From Monilinia fructicola (lineage: Eukaryota > Ascomycota > Leotiomycetes > Helotiales > Sclerotiniaceae), in NCBI GenBank assembly GCA_008692225.1, contig VICG01000011.1:1488001-1552000 (forward strand): 64,000 nucleotides of DNA. The letters are read 5' to 3'. The notes beneath the pieces were generated by a model. It searched no databases. It was not told where the DNA came from and saw only the letters and a program-made list of their open reading frames with translations. Below are positions 36,495 to 47,257 of the stretch, piece by piece. The first letter of the stretch is position 1; every line of letters starts with the position of its first letter. Both the position numbers and the translations under genes were made by a program.

Positions 36495-36626
36495 GTGATG
36501 ATCGCAACTTAATTGTTACTGTAGTGCGTAGTTTCAATTTACTTTTTTAATTCCGATGACTTTAAGGTTGAGGAGCCCTGGGGACCCTTTATTTAGTTGG
36601 AGCTTGGAGGTTGCGACGTCATTATT
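30943..36626. other. 5.7-kb gene-poor region
   Basis: No gene supported. Contains a (GGGAT)n run at 32366-32400, C-rich CCCATCC runs at 32780-32815, a TCA trinucleotide run at 34035-34065, a TGTACTGTAC cluster at 35990-36110, TTCTGTTTT units at 36306-36357 and a GAT run at 36463-36494. Two open minus-strand frames (34356-34748 and 34412-35011) overlap in different phases without homology or splice context. Confidence 0.55.
32366..32400. repeat. (GGGAT)n pentanucleotide run
   Basis: Six perfect GGGAT units, clearly visible. Confidence 0.9.
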
Positions 36627-36804
36627 ACTAGGTATATATTAAAATCTATATCCATGGATATCTAGGTAGTATAGAGTAGATTTGTTAGTAAGTGTATCTT
36701 AATAAATAGTATTTATTATCTATCTACGTATTGTTATAATTATAGTATAAAGAACTACTATATAAAGTTAGTAAATCAGAATAATAAAAAACAATTAATA
36801 CTTA

Positions 36805-38247
36805 ATCGAGCTCCCTGTATCATGCACGTCCCTGTATCTTGTACGCTTTTCAAAAAGTCGAAAATTAACAAATAAAATTAACTAATAAAAAACCTATTAA
36901 TATTATAATATAAAATTTAAGTATTATATATTTTTAGTAATTTTAAATAATATTATAAAAAGAAAACTTGTAAAATTAAATGTATTTAAATATTAATTAT
37001 AATTTTAAAAATATATATTTAATCATTATAAAAAATTAAATAACTTTTTATAAATTATAAAAAATAAATATTTTTATTTAAATAATATTTTTTTAAAATA
37101 TAAAACTTTAAATTAACAAAAAAAACTAGAATTTTTTATAAACATTTAAAGATTATATCAAATATAATCTATTAAAAATTAATAATTAAAAAAATATTTA
37201 TTGAAAATAGTTTTATTATAATAAACTAAAAATAATTTAATCAAAGAATAAAATATTATATAATATTAATTGAAAATTTTATATTTATTGAGAAAAATTA
37301 AAAGTTTAATAATAAGAAAAATAAAGAATATATTATAAAAAATTTAAGAAAAGCTTATTATTTTTATATTATATAATATATGATATTTTTTTTAATAAAT
37401 TTTTTTTTTATAATATCTATAAATAAATAAAAATCTTTATTAAAAAAAATTAAAGACATATTATAAATTCGATTTAATATTGAATTTAAAAGGTTTATTT
37501 TTTGATATTAGTATTATTTTTCGTATACTAATTGCTATAGAAAATCAACAATTTGAATTATAAAAAAATTTTATTTAAAACGATTATATAATTTTTTATT
37601 TTGAAAAAACTTATATATAATAAATTTATAAAATAATAAATAAAATATATTATTTTTATATAATATAATATATAATTATATTCTCTAATTTTAATTTAAC
37701 TTTGTTTTTTATATTATTTAAAATTTTAAATAATTATTTAAATTTAATTCAAAATAAATTTTTTTAATTAAAAACTATTTTTATATAATTTTTTTATCAA
37801 TTTATTTAATTAAATTTTTTATTTATTAATATTATTATTATAAAGTTTTTTTTTAATTATTTTATCTTTATATTAAATTTCTTTTATTTTTCATTTTTAA
37901 AATTTAATATAAAAATCAAATTATGATATTTTTAAAAAATTTAAAAAACAAATCTTAAATTATAAATAATAAAAATACTAAAAAATAAAATATGATCTTT
38001 AAAAATCTTATATTTTTTATATTATTAATAAAATATTGATTAAATCTTTTTATTATTTTATTGATATTAATTTTAACATTATATGATATTTTATATTTAA
38101 AAAATTATTATTATAATCTATTTATTTTAATTTATTATTATATAAAATTTTAGATCATTTTAATGATTAATTAATTTATAATTATCTATTTTCGAAAATG
38201 TTAAAACGTGCAAGATATAGGGGCGTGCATAATACAGGGAGCTCGGT
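36805..38247. mobile_element. RIP-decayed TIR transposon (Tc1/mariner-like), 1.44 kb
   Basis: Terminal inverted repeats are visible: the left end from 36805 reads ATCGAGCTCCCTGTATCATG and continues to about 36850; the right end (38247 back to about 38203) reads ACCGAGCTCCCTGTATTATG on the minus strand. Over about 40 bases from the CGAGCTCCC start the two ends differ at five places, all C/T or G/A transitions, the RIP signature. Both ends are bordered by TA (36803-36804 and 38248-38249), fitting a TA target duplication and hence the Tc1/mariner superfamily. The interior is over-AT-rich with no open frame, so a transposase cannot be identified. Confidence 0.78.
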
Positions 38248-38467
38248 TATTCTTAAATATTAAATAATAAATTATCTCTAGCTATAACTTAATCTCTAGA
38301 GAAAGAATTTATAATTTAAAAATAAATATCTATATACCTTTAATATAGAATGATTATACTCGAGTTTCTAAGGCTAATTTAACTTGAATTATTATAAGTA
38401 TAGATATAAATAGTTATAGTAAGTATTTATAATATTTATAATATTTTAATAAATTAATATATATATA

Positions 38468-38622
38468 CTAGCACTCGCGGAAAATAAATTTTCAGACTAT
38501 GGATTCTTCGAATTTTATTACTTAATGGGGGCTAGCCCCCAAACCCCCAATCCTCACTTCGTTCGAGGCTAATAAAATTCTACGAATTCATAATCTAAAA
38601 ATTTATTTTCCGCGAGTGCTAG
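38468..38622. mobile_element. 155-bp foldback element (MITE-like) with TA flanks
   Basis: Begins CTAGCACTCGCGGAAAATAA and ends in its exact reverse complement; 27 bases including flanking TA (38466-38492 and 38598-38624) match perfectly, and imperfect pairing extends to over 50 bases per arm. The core is GC-rich (GGGGGCTAGCCCCC, then CAAACCCCC), in contrast to the surrounding AT desert, so the element escaped RIP or arrived later. TA on both sides suggests a Tc1/mariner-type MITE. No coding capacity. Confidence 0.8.
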
Positions 38623-38623
38623 T

Positions 38624-38725
<102 letters not shown>

Positions 38726-38821
38726 CTTAAGAAAGAAATTATTTTTAAAAATCCTTTATTATTATATATTTATTTTCTACTTTCTTAATTTAGAATAAAT
38801 ACTTTTATATTATAAAGAAAT

Positions 38822-38876
38822 ATTTAATATAATTATATTTAATATAATTATATTTAATATAATTATATTTTATATT
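38822..38876. repeat. 15-bp tandem repeat (ATTTAATATAATTAT)n
   Basis: Three to four near-identical 15-base units in tandem inside the AT-rich island. Confidence 0.85.
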
Positions 38877-39169
38877 GATTACATTAATAATAATATTCTT
38901 TTTTTATATTTCTTTTTATATTTAATAATATTTTTAAATAAATATTAGTTTGTATAATTTTCTTAATTATAATTCTATTTTATTCTTTTTATTCTTTTTA
39001 TTCTCTTTATTTTTTTATTCTATTTAGTTCACTTTTTGAATATTTTTCTATTTGATTTAATATTTAGAATTCTTAAAGAAGCTTTATAGTTTTTTAATAT
39101 TTCTTAATATATTTTTAATTATATATAAAATATATAATTTATTTATTATAATTATAATAATAAACCTCT

Positions 39170-39387
39170 TTATTTATTATTTATTATTTATTATTTATTA
39201 TTTACTATTTACTATTTACTATTTACTATTTACTATTTACTATTTACTATTTACTATTTACTATTTACTATTTACTATTTACTATTTACTATTTACTATT
39301 TACTATTTACTATTTACTATTTACTATTTACTATTTACTATTTACTATTTACTATTTACTATTTACTATTTACTATTTACTATTTAC
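39170..39387. repeat. (TTTACTA)n heptanucleotide array
   Basis: About 30 copies, nearly all identical, preceded by several TTTATTA variants. It closes the AT-rich island on its right side. Confidence 0.94.
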
Positions 39388-39415
39388 TCTTCACTCCTCA
39401 TTAATCATCACATAT

Positions 39416-42400
39416 AATATAAACCAACCCAATCCAACAATCCCTTTTAACTCTCTCTCTCCTCCCCCCAAATCAAAACCACAAGATGCCAAGTTTCTCT
39501 CTCTCTCCCCCTCCCTCTCTCTCTCTCTTCCTTCATTCTAAAAAACCTCAAATCATACACAACATAACACCCGGGCACCCCCAACATCCACAATACAATC
39601 ACCATCAAAGTCTCTATCGCACCATATCATACCGTCTCGCGCGCCGCAAAAGACGACGATAATTAGATGGTAGAATGAACAGTTGATAAGGATGTGCCGG
39701 CTATGGTTGACGATGTGCTTGGCGTCCGACGCGAGAGGGAGGGGGGGGTCGAGCCTGATGTAAAATTAACTTGCTCGTTTTTTGGGGGGGCGGGGGGTTG
39801 GAGGGGTTAGAAGTGGTGGTGATGGCACGGTGCGTACGGAGAACGATTTGGATGGGTGGTGAAGGGTGATATAAGGGATGCGTGTTTATTTGTTGGTTTG
39901 TTGATGTAGATGTATGTATATGTATATATATGTATTTATCGTGATTTGCGATTGTATTGTATTGTATTGTAGGTAGAGAATAAGGATATAGAAAGAAAGA
40001 AAAGGAAAGCGATGAAAATTAATAATTATACTCTCCTTTCTTATCTTTGCTTTTTTTCCTTTCCATAGAGTATTATTCTTCCAACCTGAAAACACCCACC
40101 ACCAGTGGAGCATCGAGGTTGTAACAAACAAACAAACAAACAAATAATTAATCCTCACTCCATCGACGAACGTGATTGTGGCGTTGGGTCAAGGCTGGGG
40201 CTGGGGCTGGGGCTGGCTTTTGATCTATCATACCCGAGCATCCCAAGCGTGCGCCCCATTACAGGACTGTATGACTCATTCGCATTATGCCATTTCAAGA
40301 CTGTATCCAATTTCCCATTTGCAATTTCGCATTTCCAATTTCCAACATCCAACATCCAACATCCACCTGCGACATCCAACATCCAACATCCAATCAATAT
40401 CCACGGGGGTTTGAGTCGAGTTCTGTACAGTGTACACCGTCCAGACTCCAGAGTGAGCGAGTGTATTTGGAGGGAGGGAGGGATCATTTTCATCTCAGCC
40501 TTCTCAACTATGCAAGACCTAATCTATACCATCACTTACATCCATGAATCCATGGATTACTCCAGCTGCAACCTCCAGGGCTAATAATATAATGATGCAT
40601 ATTTTTATGCATGTAATGTATCAATATGAAATATATCAATCATCACGTTGTTATTATTATTATTATTCTTATTCTTGAGTATTTTTTTAAATTCATTTGA
40701 GGCTCAGGAATTGATTAATTAATCTATTGATGATAGGAATCGATCGATGCATTGCGTTGCGTTGCGTTGCGTTGCGTTGCGTTGATCGATGTTCTTAAAC
40801 AATGTGCACGGGTATGTACAGTATGTACATTGTACTGTACTCAGTGCACTCAGTACTGTGTAGAATATACAAGTATCCATGGATCTGACCGAGAATTGAT
40901 TAAAATGACGATATCCAAGAGAAGATAAAGGAAACTCTAACTCTGGCGAACAGACATCCGCAGGAATAAAGAGGCCAGATGGTTGATTTGATTGAATATT
41001 TTGGTATACGAATGGCGATTAGGGAGGTACAGTGAGTGTTGAGAGAGCGATAAGCGGAGGGGATGGGTATTCGTCATTTATCTACGTATTCATCTATTCA
41101 ACTACCGCGGGCGTGGACAGGATTAATCTAATGATCGATGTATCTGCCTGGGTATCTATTAATTTGAATAGACGATGAATATCTTTACAGCTCATAATTA
41201 AACAATACAATACTTTATCCCAGAGATCAAAGGAAAGATTCACGTGCACTCAATCATTTAATCATTTAATCACTCAATCATTTAATCATTTAATCACTCA
41301 ATCACTCAATCACTCAATCACTCCATACACTCATCACTATGTAGTATGTACTGTACTACTGTACTACTCTACTCTCCTCTACTCTACTCTACTCTACTCT
41401 ACGGAGTACTCTACTTTACTCTACTCTCTCTCCTCTCCTCTACTCTCCTCTCCTCTACTCTCCTCTACTCTCCTCTACTACTATACTCCATACATATTTT
41501 AAGTTCAAGTTCCAATCAGCGTGGCGCTACCGATATGGTGGAATGAGATTCTGATTGGTGATTGGTTACGCACTACCAATCGTTGCCTCTTCCAAGCCTT
41601 TAAACGAGTTCGGCTTCCGTAATGAATTCCTGTGCTTTCCTGTGCTTTCCTGTGCTTTCTCATCGCTTCCGTTCCTCGTTTCTCCCCTCTCCCCTTCACG
41701 TCTGTCTCGTCGCGGCCTCTCTTTTTTTATGATTGCCTCTTTTACAACCAGATGTCAGGATAACTGTGCCACCCACTCACTCAACCACATTAATTTCCAC
41801 CGAAGGAAGATATCACGATAGCAGAGGATACCTTCAGGATAGAGGGGGTTGAATTTGAATTGGGAGGATTATATAATATTGAAGAGGAGGAAAGAAAGGA
41901 GAAAGGAGAGAGGAGAAAAAGAAGAAAGAAAGAAGAAAAGAAGAAACAAGAAATAAATACACAAATAAAGAAATAAACCAGTAAGTACATAAAGAGAAGA
42001 ACGAACGATACCTAGGTAAGCAGATCAAAAGAGAGAAAGAAAGGAAGGGAGCAAGAGTGAGTAAGTCCACAGGCATTGTAATAACCTTGGAAGTAATAAA
42101 AGAGACATAGAAGAGACCTTTCAAGTATCAGAATTCTTAAAAGGACGCGTTGCAGCATTTTATTGATTTTTATTGGTTTTATTTATTGGTTTTATTCATT
42201 TACTCTTATTTATTCATTTACTCATTTGGTCATTTGGTTATCTACTCATTCATCTACTCATCTACTCATCTATTCATCTATTCATTTACTCATCTATTCA
42301 TCTACTCATCTACTCATCTACTTACCTAGGTACTCATCTATTCACTCACTCACTCACTCACTCACTCACTCCTTTACTACTTACTCCTTTACCTGACTAC

Positions 42401-43543
42401 CTACCTACCTCCCTCCCTCCCTCCCTCTCTCCCTCCCTGACCGAGCCTGGGATGGAGAATCAAAGATTTTGGGCGCAACTTGGTTTCAAAAAAGAAGCAA
42501 GTAGGGTAGATCGTTGTAAGCAAAATTCTAATTGGTCCAGAAACTTGAGCCCAGCGCGAGTAAGTGTAACGTTATTGAAAGAAAAGGATTTAATTATGGG
42601 TAATCACTACGGCCCGTCATAGGCACCAATGTAGAAGGAATCTTTATAAAGGCAACACGTTCCTTCCTGTTTAATTTTTGAACCTTCTCCGGCCTTATTT
42701 CGGTTGTTCGTAATTTATTTTATTTTATTTTATTTTATTTTACGACCACAACCACAAACCACCAACCACCATCCCATCCCATCCCATCCCGCCCATCCAT
42801 CCATCCACATCCATCCATCCACCCTTGGGTATCTCAATCCACGCACAATCCATCTCCAACATTAGAATATTCTCCATATTCTAACATCAACCGTCGCTCT
42901 CCTCCCCCTCCCCCCCTCAACTTGATGACATCGCGTTGCGCTTGATTGTGCAAAGTATCTTACATTCCTTTAATAAAGAAATCCGTCCTGGGCGACAGCG
43001 ATCATCGTCGTAGACACGTTTGCGACAACATCATAAAACCCTTTGGTCTTGTCGCATTCAGCCTTGTCTTGCCACGAGAACTTCTTATTCACGTCGCATC
43101 ATCCTGATATAACAAAGAAGCAAGGAATCATATCAGAGAGTGATTATTAAGACTTCGGCTTTGGATCAACGTCACGATTCTCAAGTCCATCAAAGGTATC
43201 ATCGTCGAGCAGCAACTGTAGGGGAGACATTGAGTTGTTTATCTCCCACAAACGGTACGGCTATTTATTTATCTCGACGAGTCATAAGCAAACCTTCATA
43301 TTCAAATCGTCCCCTCCCCCCTCCCCCATATCCTCGTACTTTCTTCCTTACTCTTTTGACCTCTTATCTTCGAGAGTTACGGTATCTCGCAAAGTCTGTC
43401 GTACTCTTTCTGCCCATTCAGATTCTTCTACTTGGACAAGGTCACATTCATTATTATCGCTTATCGATTGCGATCTAACATTTTTCTTCCCTACAAATAG
43501 ATCTGCTCTCGCAATTCTTCTAATACACACCATCAACTTCAAC
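39416..43543. other. 4.1-kb gene-poor region upstream of TBP
   Basis: No gene supported. Many microsatellites: CCAACAT units (40340-40395), GCGTT pentamers, AATCATTT/AATCACTC (41255-41325), TACTC/CTCTC (41350-41480), TATTCATC and ACTC runs (42220-42370), CCCT (42405-42435), TTTTA (42716-42743) and CCCAT (42770-42790). Two TACCTAGGTA copies at 42009-42018 and 42323-42332. The last few hundred bases (about 43100-43543) are probably the TBP promoter and leader. Confidence 0.6.
40753..40784. repeat. (GCGTT)n pentanucleotide run
   Basis: Six perfect units, flanked on each side by ATCGAT words. Confidence 0.9.
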
Positions 43544-44503
43544 ATGGATTCCATTCAAACGCATCCCTCCAGTGCCGTCGAGGCAAAGAAGTTTATCGCT
43601 CCCGGCTCACTTTCCTTCCCAGGTGGTGCTGTCGATATCACTCCACCCTCAACTAACGAGGTCGTGGTTGGCAAGCCGCAGCCGCAGCAGCAGCAGCAGC
43701 AACAACAGCCGCCCATGCCTGTGGCTCCTGTCGCCGCCTCACCACCTGCGACTCCTGCTACCACTCCCGCTGCCACCCAAGGTGTCAGTGGAATTGTTCC
43801 TACGTTACAGTATGTATACACCCTTGTGCCTCATTACCTTTTTCATGAGGCTTATCTTGCATGTAAAGAAACATCGTTGCCACAGTCAACCTGGACTGTC
43901 GTCTTGATTTAAAGACCATCGCGCTACATGCAAGAAATGCGGAGTACAATCCAAAGGTGACTACTGATTCTCTAGGCTTGCTATCTAAATGTTATTTTCG
44001 TTTTGCTAACCTACCCAGCGTTTCGCTGCGGTTATCATGCGTATTCGCGATCCCAAGACTACCGCTCTGATATTTGCATCCGGCAAGATGGTTGTCACGG
44101 GTGCAAAATCCGAAGACGATTCGAAGTTGGCGTCCCGCAAATATGCGCGTATCATCCAGAAGCTTGGTTTCAACGCAAAGTTCACCGACTTCAAGATCCA
44201 GAATATCGTTGGCTCCTGTGACATCAAGTTCCCCATTCGTTTGGAAGGACTTGCGTCGCGCCATATGAATTTCAGTTCCTACGAGCCTGAGTTATTTCCT
44301 GGTCTTATTTACAGAATGATGAAGCCGAAGATTGTTCTCTTGATCTTCGTCAGTGGAAAGATTGTCTTGACCGGAGCTAAAAGTCCGTGAAGAGATTTAC
44401 CAAGCTTTCGAGATGATCTACCCTGTGCTTCAAGGTAAACCCTTGCTATGCGACCACTGCCCTGCATCTGCTAACTTTGCATCCAGATTTCAAGAAGGTC
44501 TGA
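43544..44503 (+). CDS. SPT15: TATA-binding protein (one extra base in exon 3)
   Basis: Four exons: 43544-43809, 43869-43956, 44019-44434 and 44487-44503. The N-terminal tail of about 85 residues is disordered with a polyglutamine run (residues 46-55) and Pro/Ala/Thr-rich sequence. The core is the TBP saddle: [75 protein letters not shown], then the second repeat [13 protein letters not shown]...[34 protein letters not shown]. The frame then runs to a premature TGA because of an extra A in the run 44379-44382; removing it gives [17 protein letters not shown] and a correct splice to DFKKV and stop, 261 residues. TBP nucleates initiation for all three nuclear RNA polymerases and is essential, so the break is almost surely a sequence error. 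Intron 1 uses an AAG acceptor. Confidence 0.95.
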
Positions 44504-45097
44504 TTCAGTCCAGATGTACCACCATACCATTCTCATACATTGTACAACATTATTTCACGATCTTACGAACATTCACATGCATGGTAGGCGTATCAAAGGG
44601 GGGGGAAAAGAGTCAGAGAAGGGGCTCATATATTTGTGCTTTTCAGCATGTTTTACGCGTTACTTACTAGTCCTCGATAGACCGCGAAACATTCATCACC
44701 TTCGACGGATGGCATTGGTGCGCAGGTCCTACGATGCCGTCATTAATTGCTTCCTTCCGATAGAGCAAGTATCACAAATGTCCTTGAGTGGCACATTTAA
44801 CAAGAACAAAAAAATAAATAAAGACCATACTGATCTTACATACCGTCCGTGCATGTATCCATGTGAAGTTTACTGAGTGATACAACCCAAGTGAACCCGG
44901 TGAGGCCTTACTTTGATCAAGATTCCTCCCACTTTGGTGTTTGATATAAATCATAGTCTTTGACGGTAAATAGCATCTACATCTATCGATATCTACGCAG
45001 TCTCCCTCTGTAACTCCCCCCCCCCCCCCAACTCTATTTTGGCAGAGTGATCAAGCTCAAATCAACCAACGAAACAACGTGTACAATCATACTTGCA
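44504..45097. other. Convergent 3' region TBP / FAD oxidase
   Basis: Intergenic, includes a run of about 11 C at 45019-45029. Nothing else recognised. Confidence 0.55.
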
Positions 45098-46431
45098 CTA
45101 AAGTTTCTCCCCCCTCTCTCCCGCCCGACTTCCATCATCCGTCATGCCATCCCACCCCCGCGTAGCCTTCCACGCCCACTTCTTTGCCCAAACTTCATCC
45201 TTCCCCTCCAATACATCCACAATCTTCTCTCCGAGGACGGGTAAAAATTTGAACCCGTGTCCGCTCCCACCAGTCGCTAGAAATACACCCGTGAGACCGA
45301 GACCCCCACTGGATTGCGGTTTGTCGCAGTAGGTGATGAGAAATTCGCCCGTGGGCGTGTCGGTGTACCAGCAGATTCGGGTGTGGGAGAAGGGACGAGG
45401 CGGGAGATCGGGGAGGAGGGTGTGCAAGGCGGTGGCGGCTTCAGCTTGGAAGGAGGTGGGGACGCAGTTGCTGGGGTGATCGTAGGTTGTGCGGGGTAGA
45501 GAGACGCTGATGGTTTCCGAGGGGGAGGAGGGGTTCGGGATACCGGTTGGGTTTGAGTAGCCGTGAGCATGGCGTGCGATTTTGAGAACATTGTTGCGTG
45601 GGGGGATGATGAAGTAGCCCGTGCTCATGTTGAGGAGGACGGGGATGTTTTTGTACTTTTCTTGCTCTTCGTCCGTGATATCGATGTAAAGTAAGCATTG
45701 CCCGCTGGAGTGGACTTGAGAACGAAGATCGAGAAATTTGGCACTCCAGGCTCCGGCTGCGAGAATCGTGAGGTCAGCGAAGTATTGAGTGCCAGATGCA
45801 GTGTTGGCCCCAAGAACGGAGCTTTGATCAGTGGAGAAGATGAGGGATGTCGCTTCCGAGACGACGAATTGGACGCGTCCATTGGACAGCTTTTCGACCT
45901 CTTTTCGTAGCCAGACCAATGAAGCTTCTGCATCAGCCCATCCTGATCGTCGGTTTATATATCCCCATTCTCCACTTCCTGGTCCCGATTTAAGAAGATT
46001 TTGAATAGCCTCTGGAGAAGGAAGTTCTTGAACTCCGTCTGTATCACCCGATTGTTTCATCAATTGCTGCACATTTGAGTAACTTCCTCGTACGTATCCT
46101 TGTCCGCTGTTCTCGTATGAGGTGTCGCAGGTCAAGCATAAACCGCTTTCAGTATATCGGCCCTGGCCGCCAAGTTCATCATCGCCAGTTTGGCGCCATT
46201 CTTCCTGAGCCGAGGCTGCGAGCTCGGAGTAGAGTGGGTCAGAGTAATCGGCGCGGATAATACGCGAGGAGTCGACGGAGGAGGCATCTGGGGCCGGGAA
46301 TGGAGAGCGATCCAAAAGGGTTATGGTTGTATTTTTGTAGGCAGGCCGTTTAAGCAGACTGAGGGTGGTGCTTAGGGAAAACACACCGGTGCCGATTATG
46401 AGAATCGATGAAGGAGGGTAGGAGCTGACAT
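45098..46431 (-). CDS. FAD-dependent amine/amino-acid oxidase (fructosyl amino acid oxidase-like)
   Basis: Single exon of about 443 residues if two surplus C bases just after the start (within 46407-46418) are dropped; otherwise the ATG at 46431 is out of frame with the dinucleotide-binding motif. The repaired N terminus has the Rossmann motif ILIIGTGVFSLSTTLSLL (GxGxxx pattern), then LLDRSPFPAPDASSVDSSRIIRADY, diagnostic of fungal fructosyl-amino-acid and sarcosine/pipecolate-type oxidases of the DAO family. Later blocks: WGYINRRSGWADAEASLVWLR, LTILAAGAWSAKFLDLR, RICWYTDTPTGEFLITY, and the C-terminal FAD block FLATGGSGHGFKFLPVLGEKI. Such enzymes oxidise amines to imines with hydrogen peroxide release and covalent FAD is common. 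The exact substrate is not determinable. It lies divergent to the SR140-like gene. Confidence 0.88.
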
Positions 46432-47257
46432 GATAAAGAGAGTGGGCGGGGTGAGCGTTGTAGAAAGTGTAATGGCGTCTTAAGGAGTATGATAAGATAT
46501 AATAACCAAGGGAAGAAAATACTCAAGGTCTGAGGGGAAAAGGGAACGGGGAGATTATCAAGATAGACAAGAAACTTGATAGAAACAGTAGATGATGAGA
46601 AGGAAACGGGAGAAGATAAGTATATAATTTTCTCCTGAAGTAGGTAAGGTTAAAGAAAGTACTTACTTATAGTGGGGGGTTATGAGAATCCCGGAACCTT
46701 ATAGAATTTTTGACGACTGCATCAAATTGTAAGAGATATGACAAAGAGGAAACTACCTAGCAGAAATAGCGGGAACAACACCCAATTGCTCATCACCTAC
46801 GATCCTTACTTTGGATCTGATGAGATGATTCATATTCAGAGCACATTCAGAGAAAGGAGACAGTTCGATTCTACCAGGAATTTTCGTTTCTTCGTTGTAC
46901 ATGGATGGAAAAGTTCGTGTTTGTCCAGGAGGATTCGTGATATTTATTATTGGATTGAGATGTGGGAAGAAGTACAAGTAAGGAAAGTGATGAAAAGAAA
47001 AGGAAAGGTTAGAAACTCAGGCCAATAATAGTTATCGGCTATCAACACAAGCGAACGAACCATTAGTAATCCTGAGTGTGAAAGTGAGCGAAAGGCGCAA
47101 GTCAATCTTCAACCAATTAAACAATATCGTAGCCTTGTCTTGACATCTCTCCGCCTTGACGTCTTTACGCCTTTACCATAACATAACTTACCTGCGTAGC
47201 TTGCAGGAAGTATACAGTTGTATCGCATATGGAATTGAAAAGTGGCGTTATAGTAAA
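46432..47257. promoter_or_regulatory. Divergent promoter region FAD oxidase / SR140-like
   Basis: 826 bp between divergent start codons. Contains purine-rich and pyrimidine-rich tracts but no specific element I can name. An open plus-strand frame at 46738-47028 has no family motif. Confidence 0.45.

Noticed and set aside
39170..39387. CRISPR-like array
   Set aside because: Direct tandem heptamers without spacers in a eukaryotic genome.
43235..43543. In-frame-looking N-terminal extension of TBP
   Set aside because: The upstream codons are open by chance; the TBP start MDSIQ at 43544 fits fungal TBPs and is preceded by a pyrimidine-rich leader.
44379..44382. Programmed +1 frameshift in TBP
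   Set aside because: No slippery context, not known for TBP, and the same kind of surplus base appears in many unrelated genes here.
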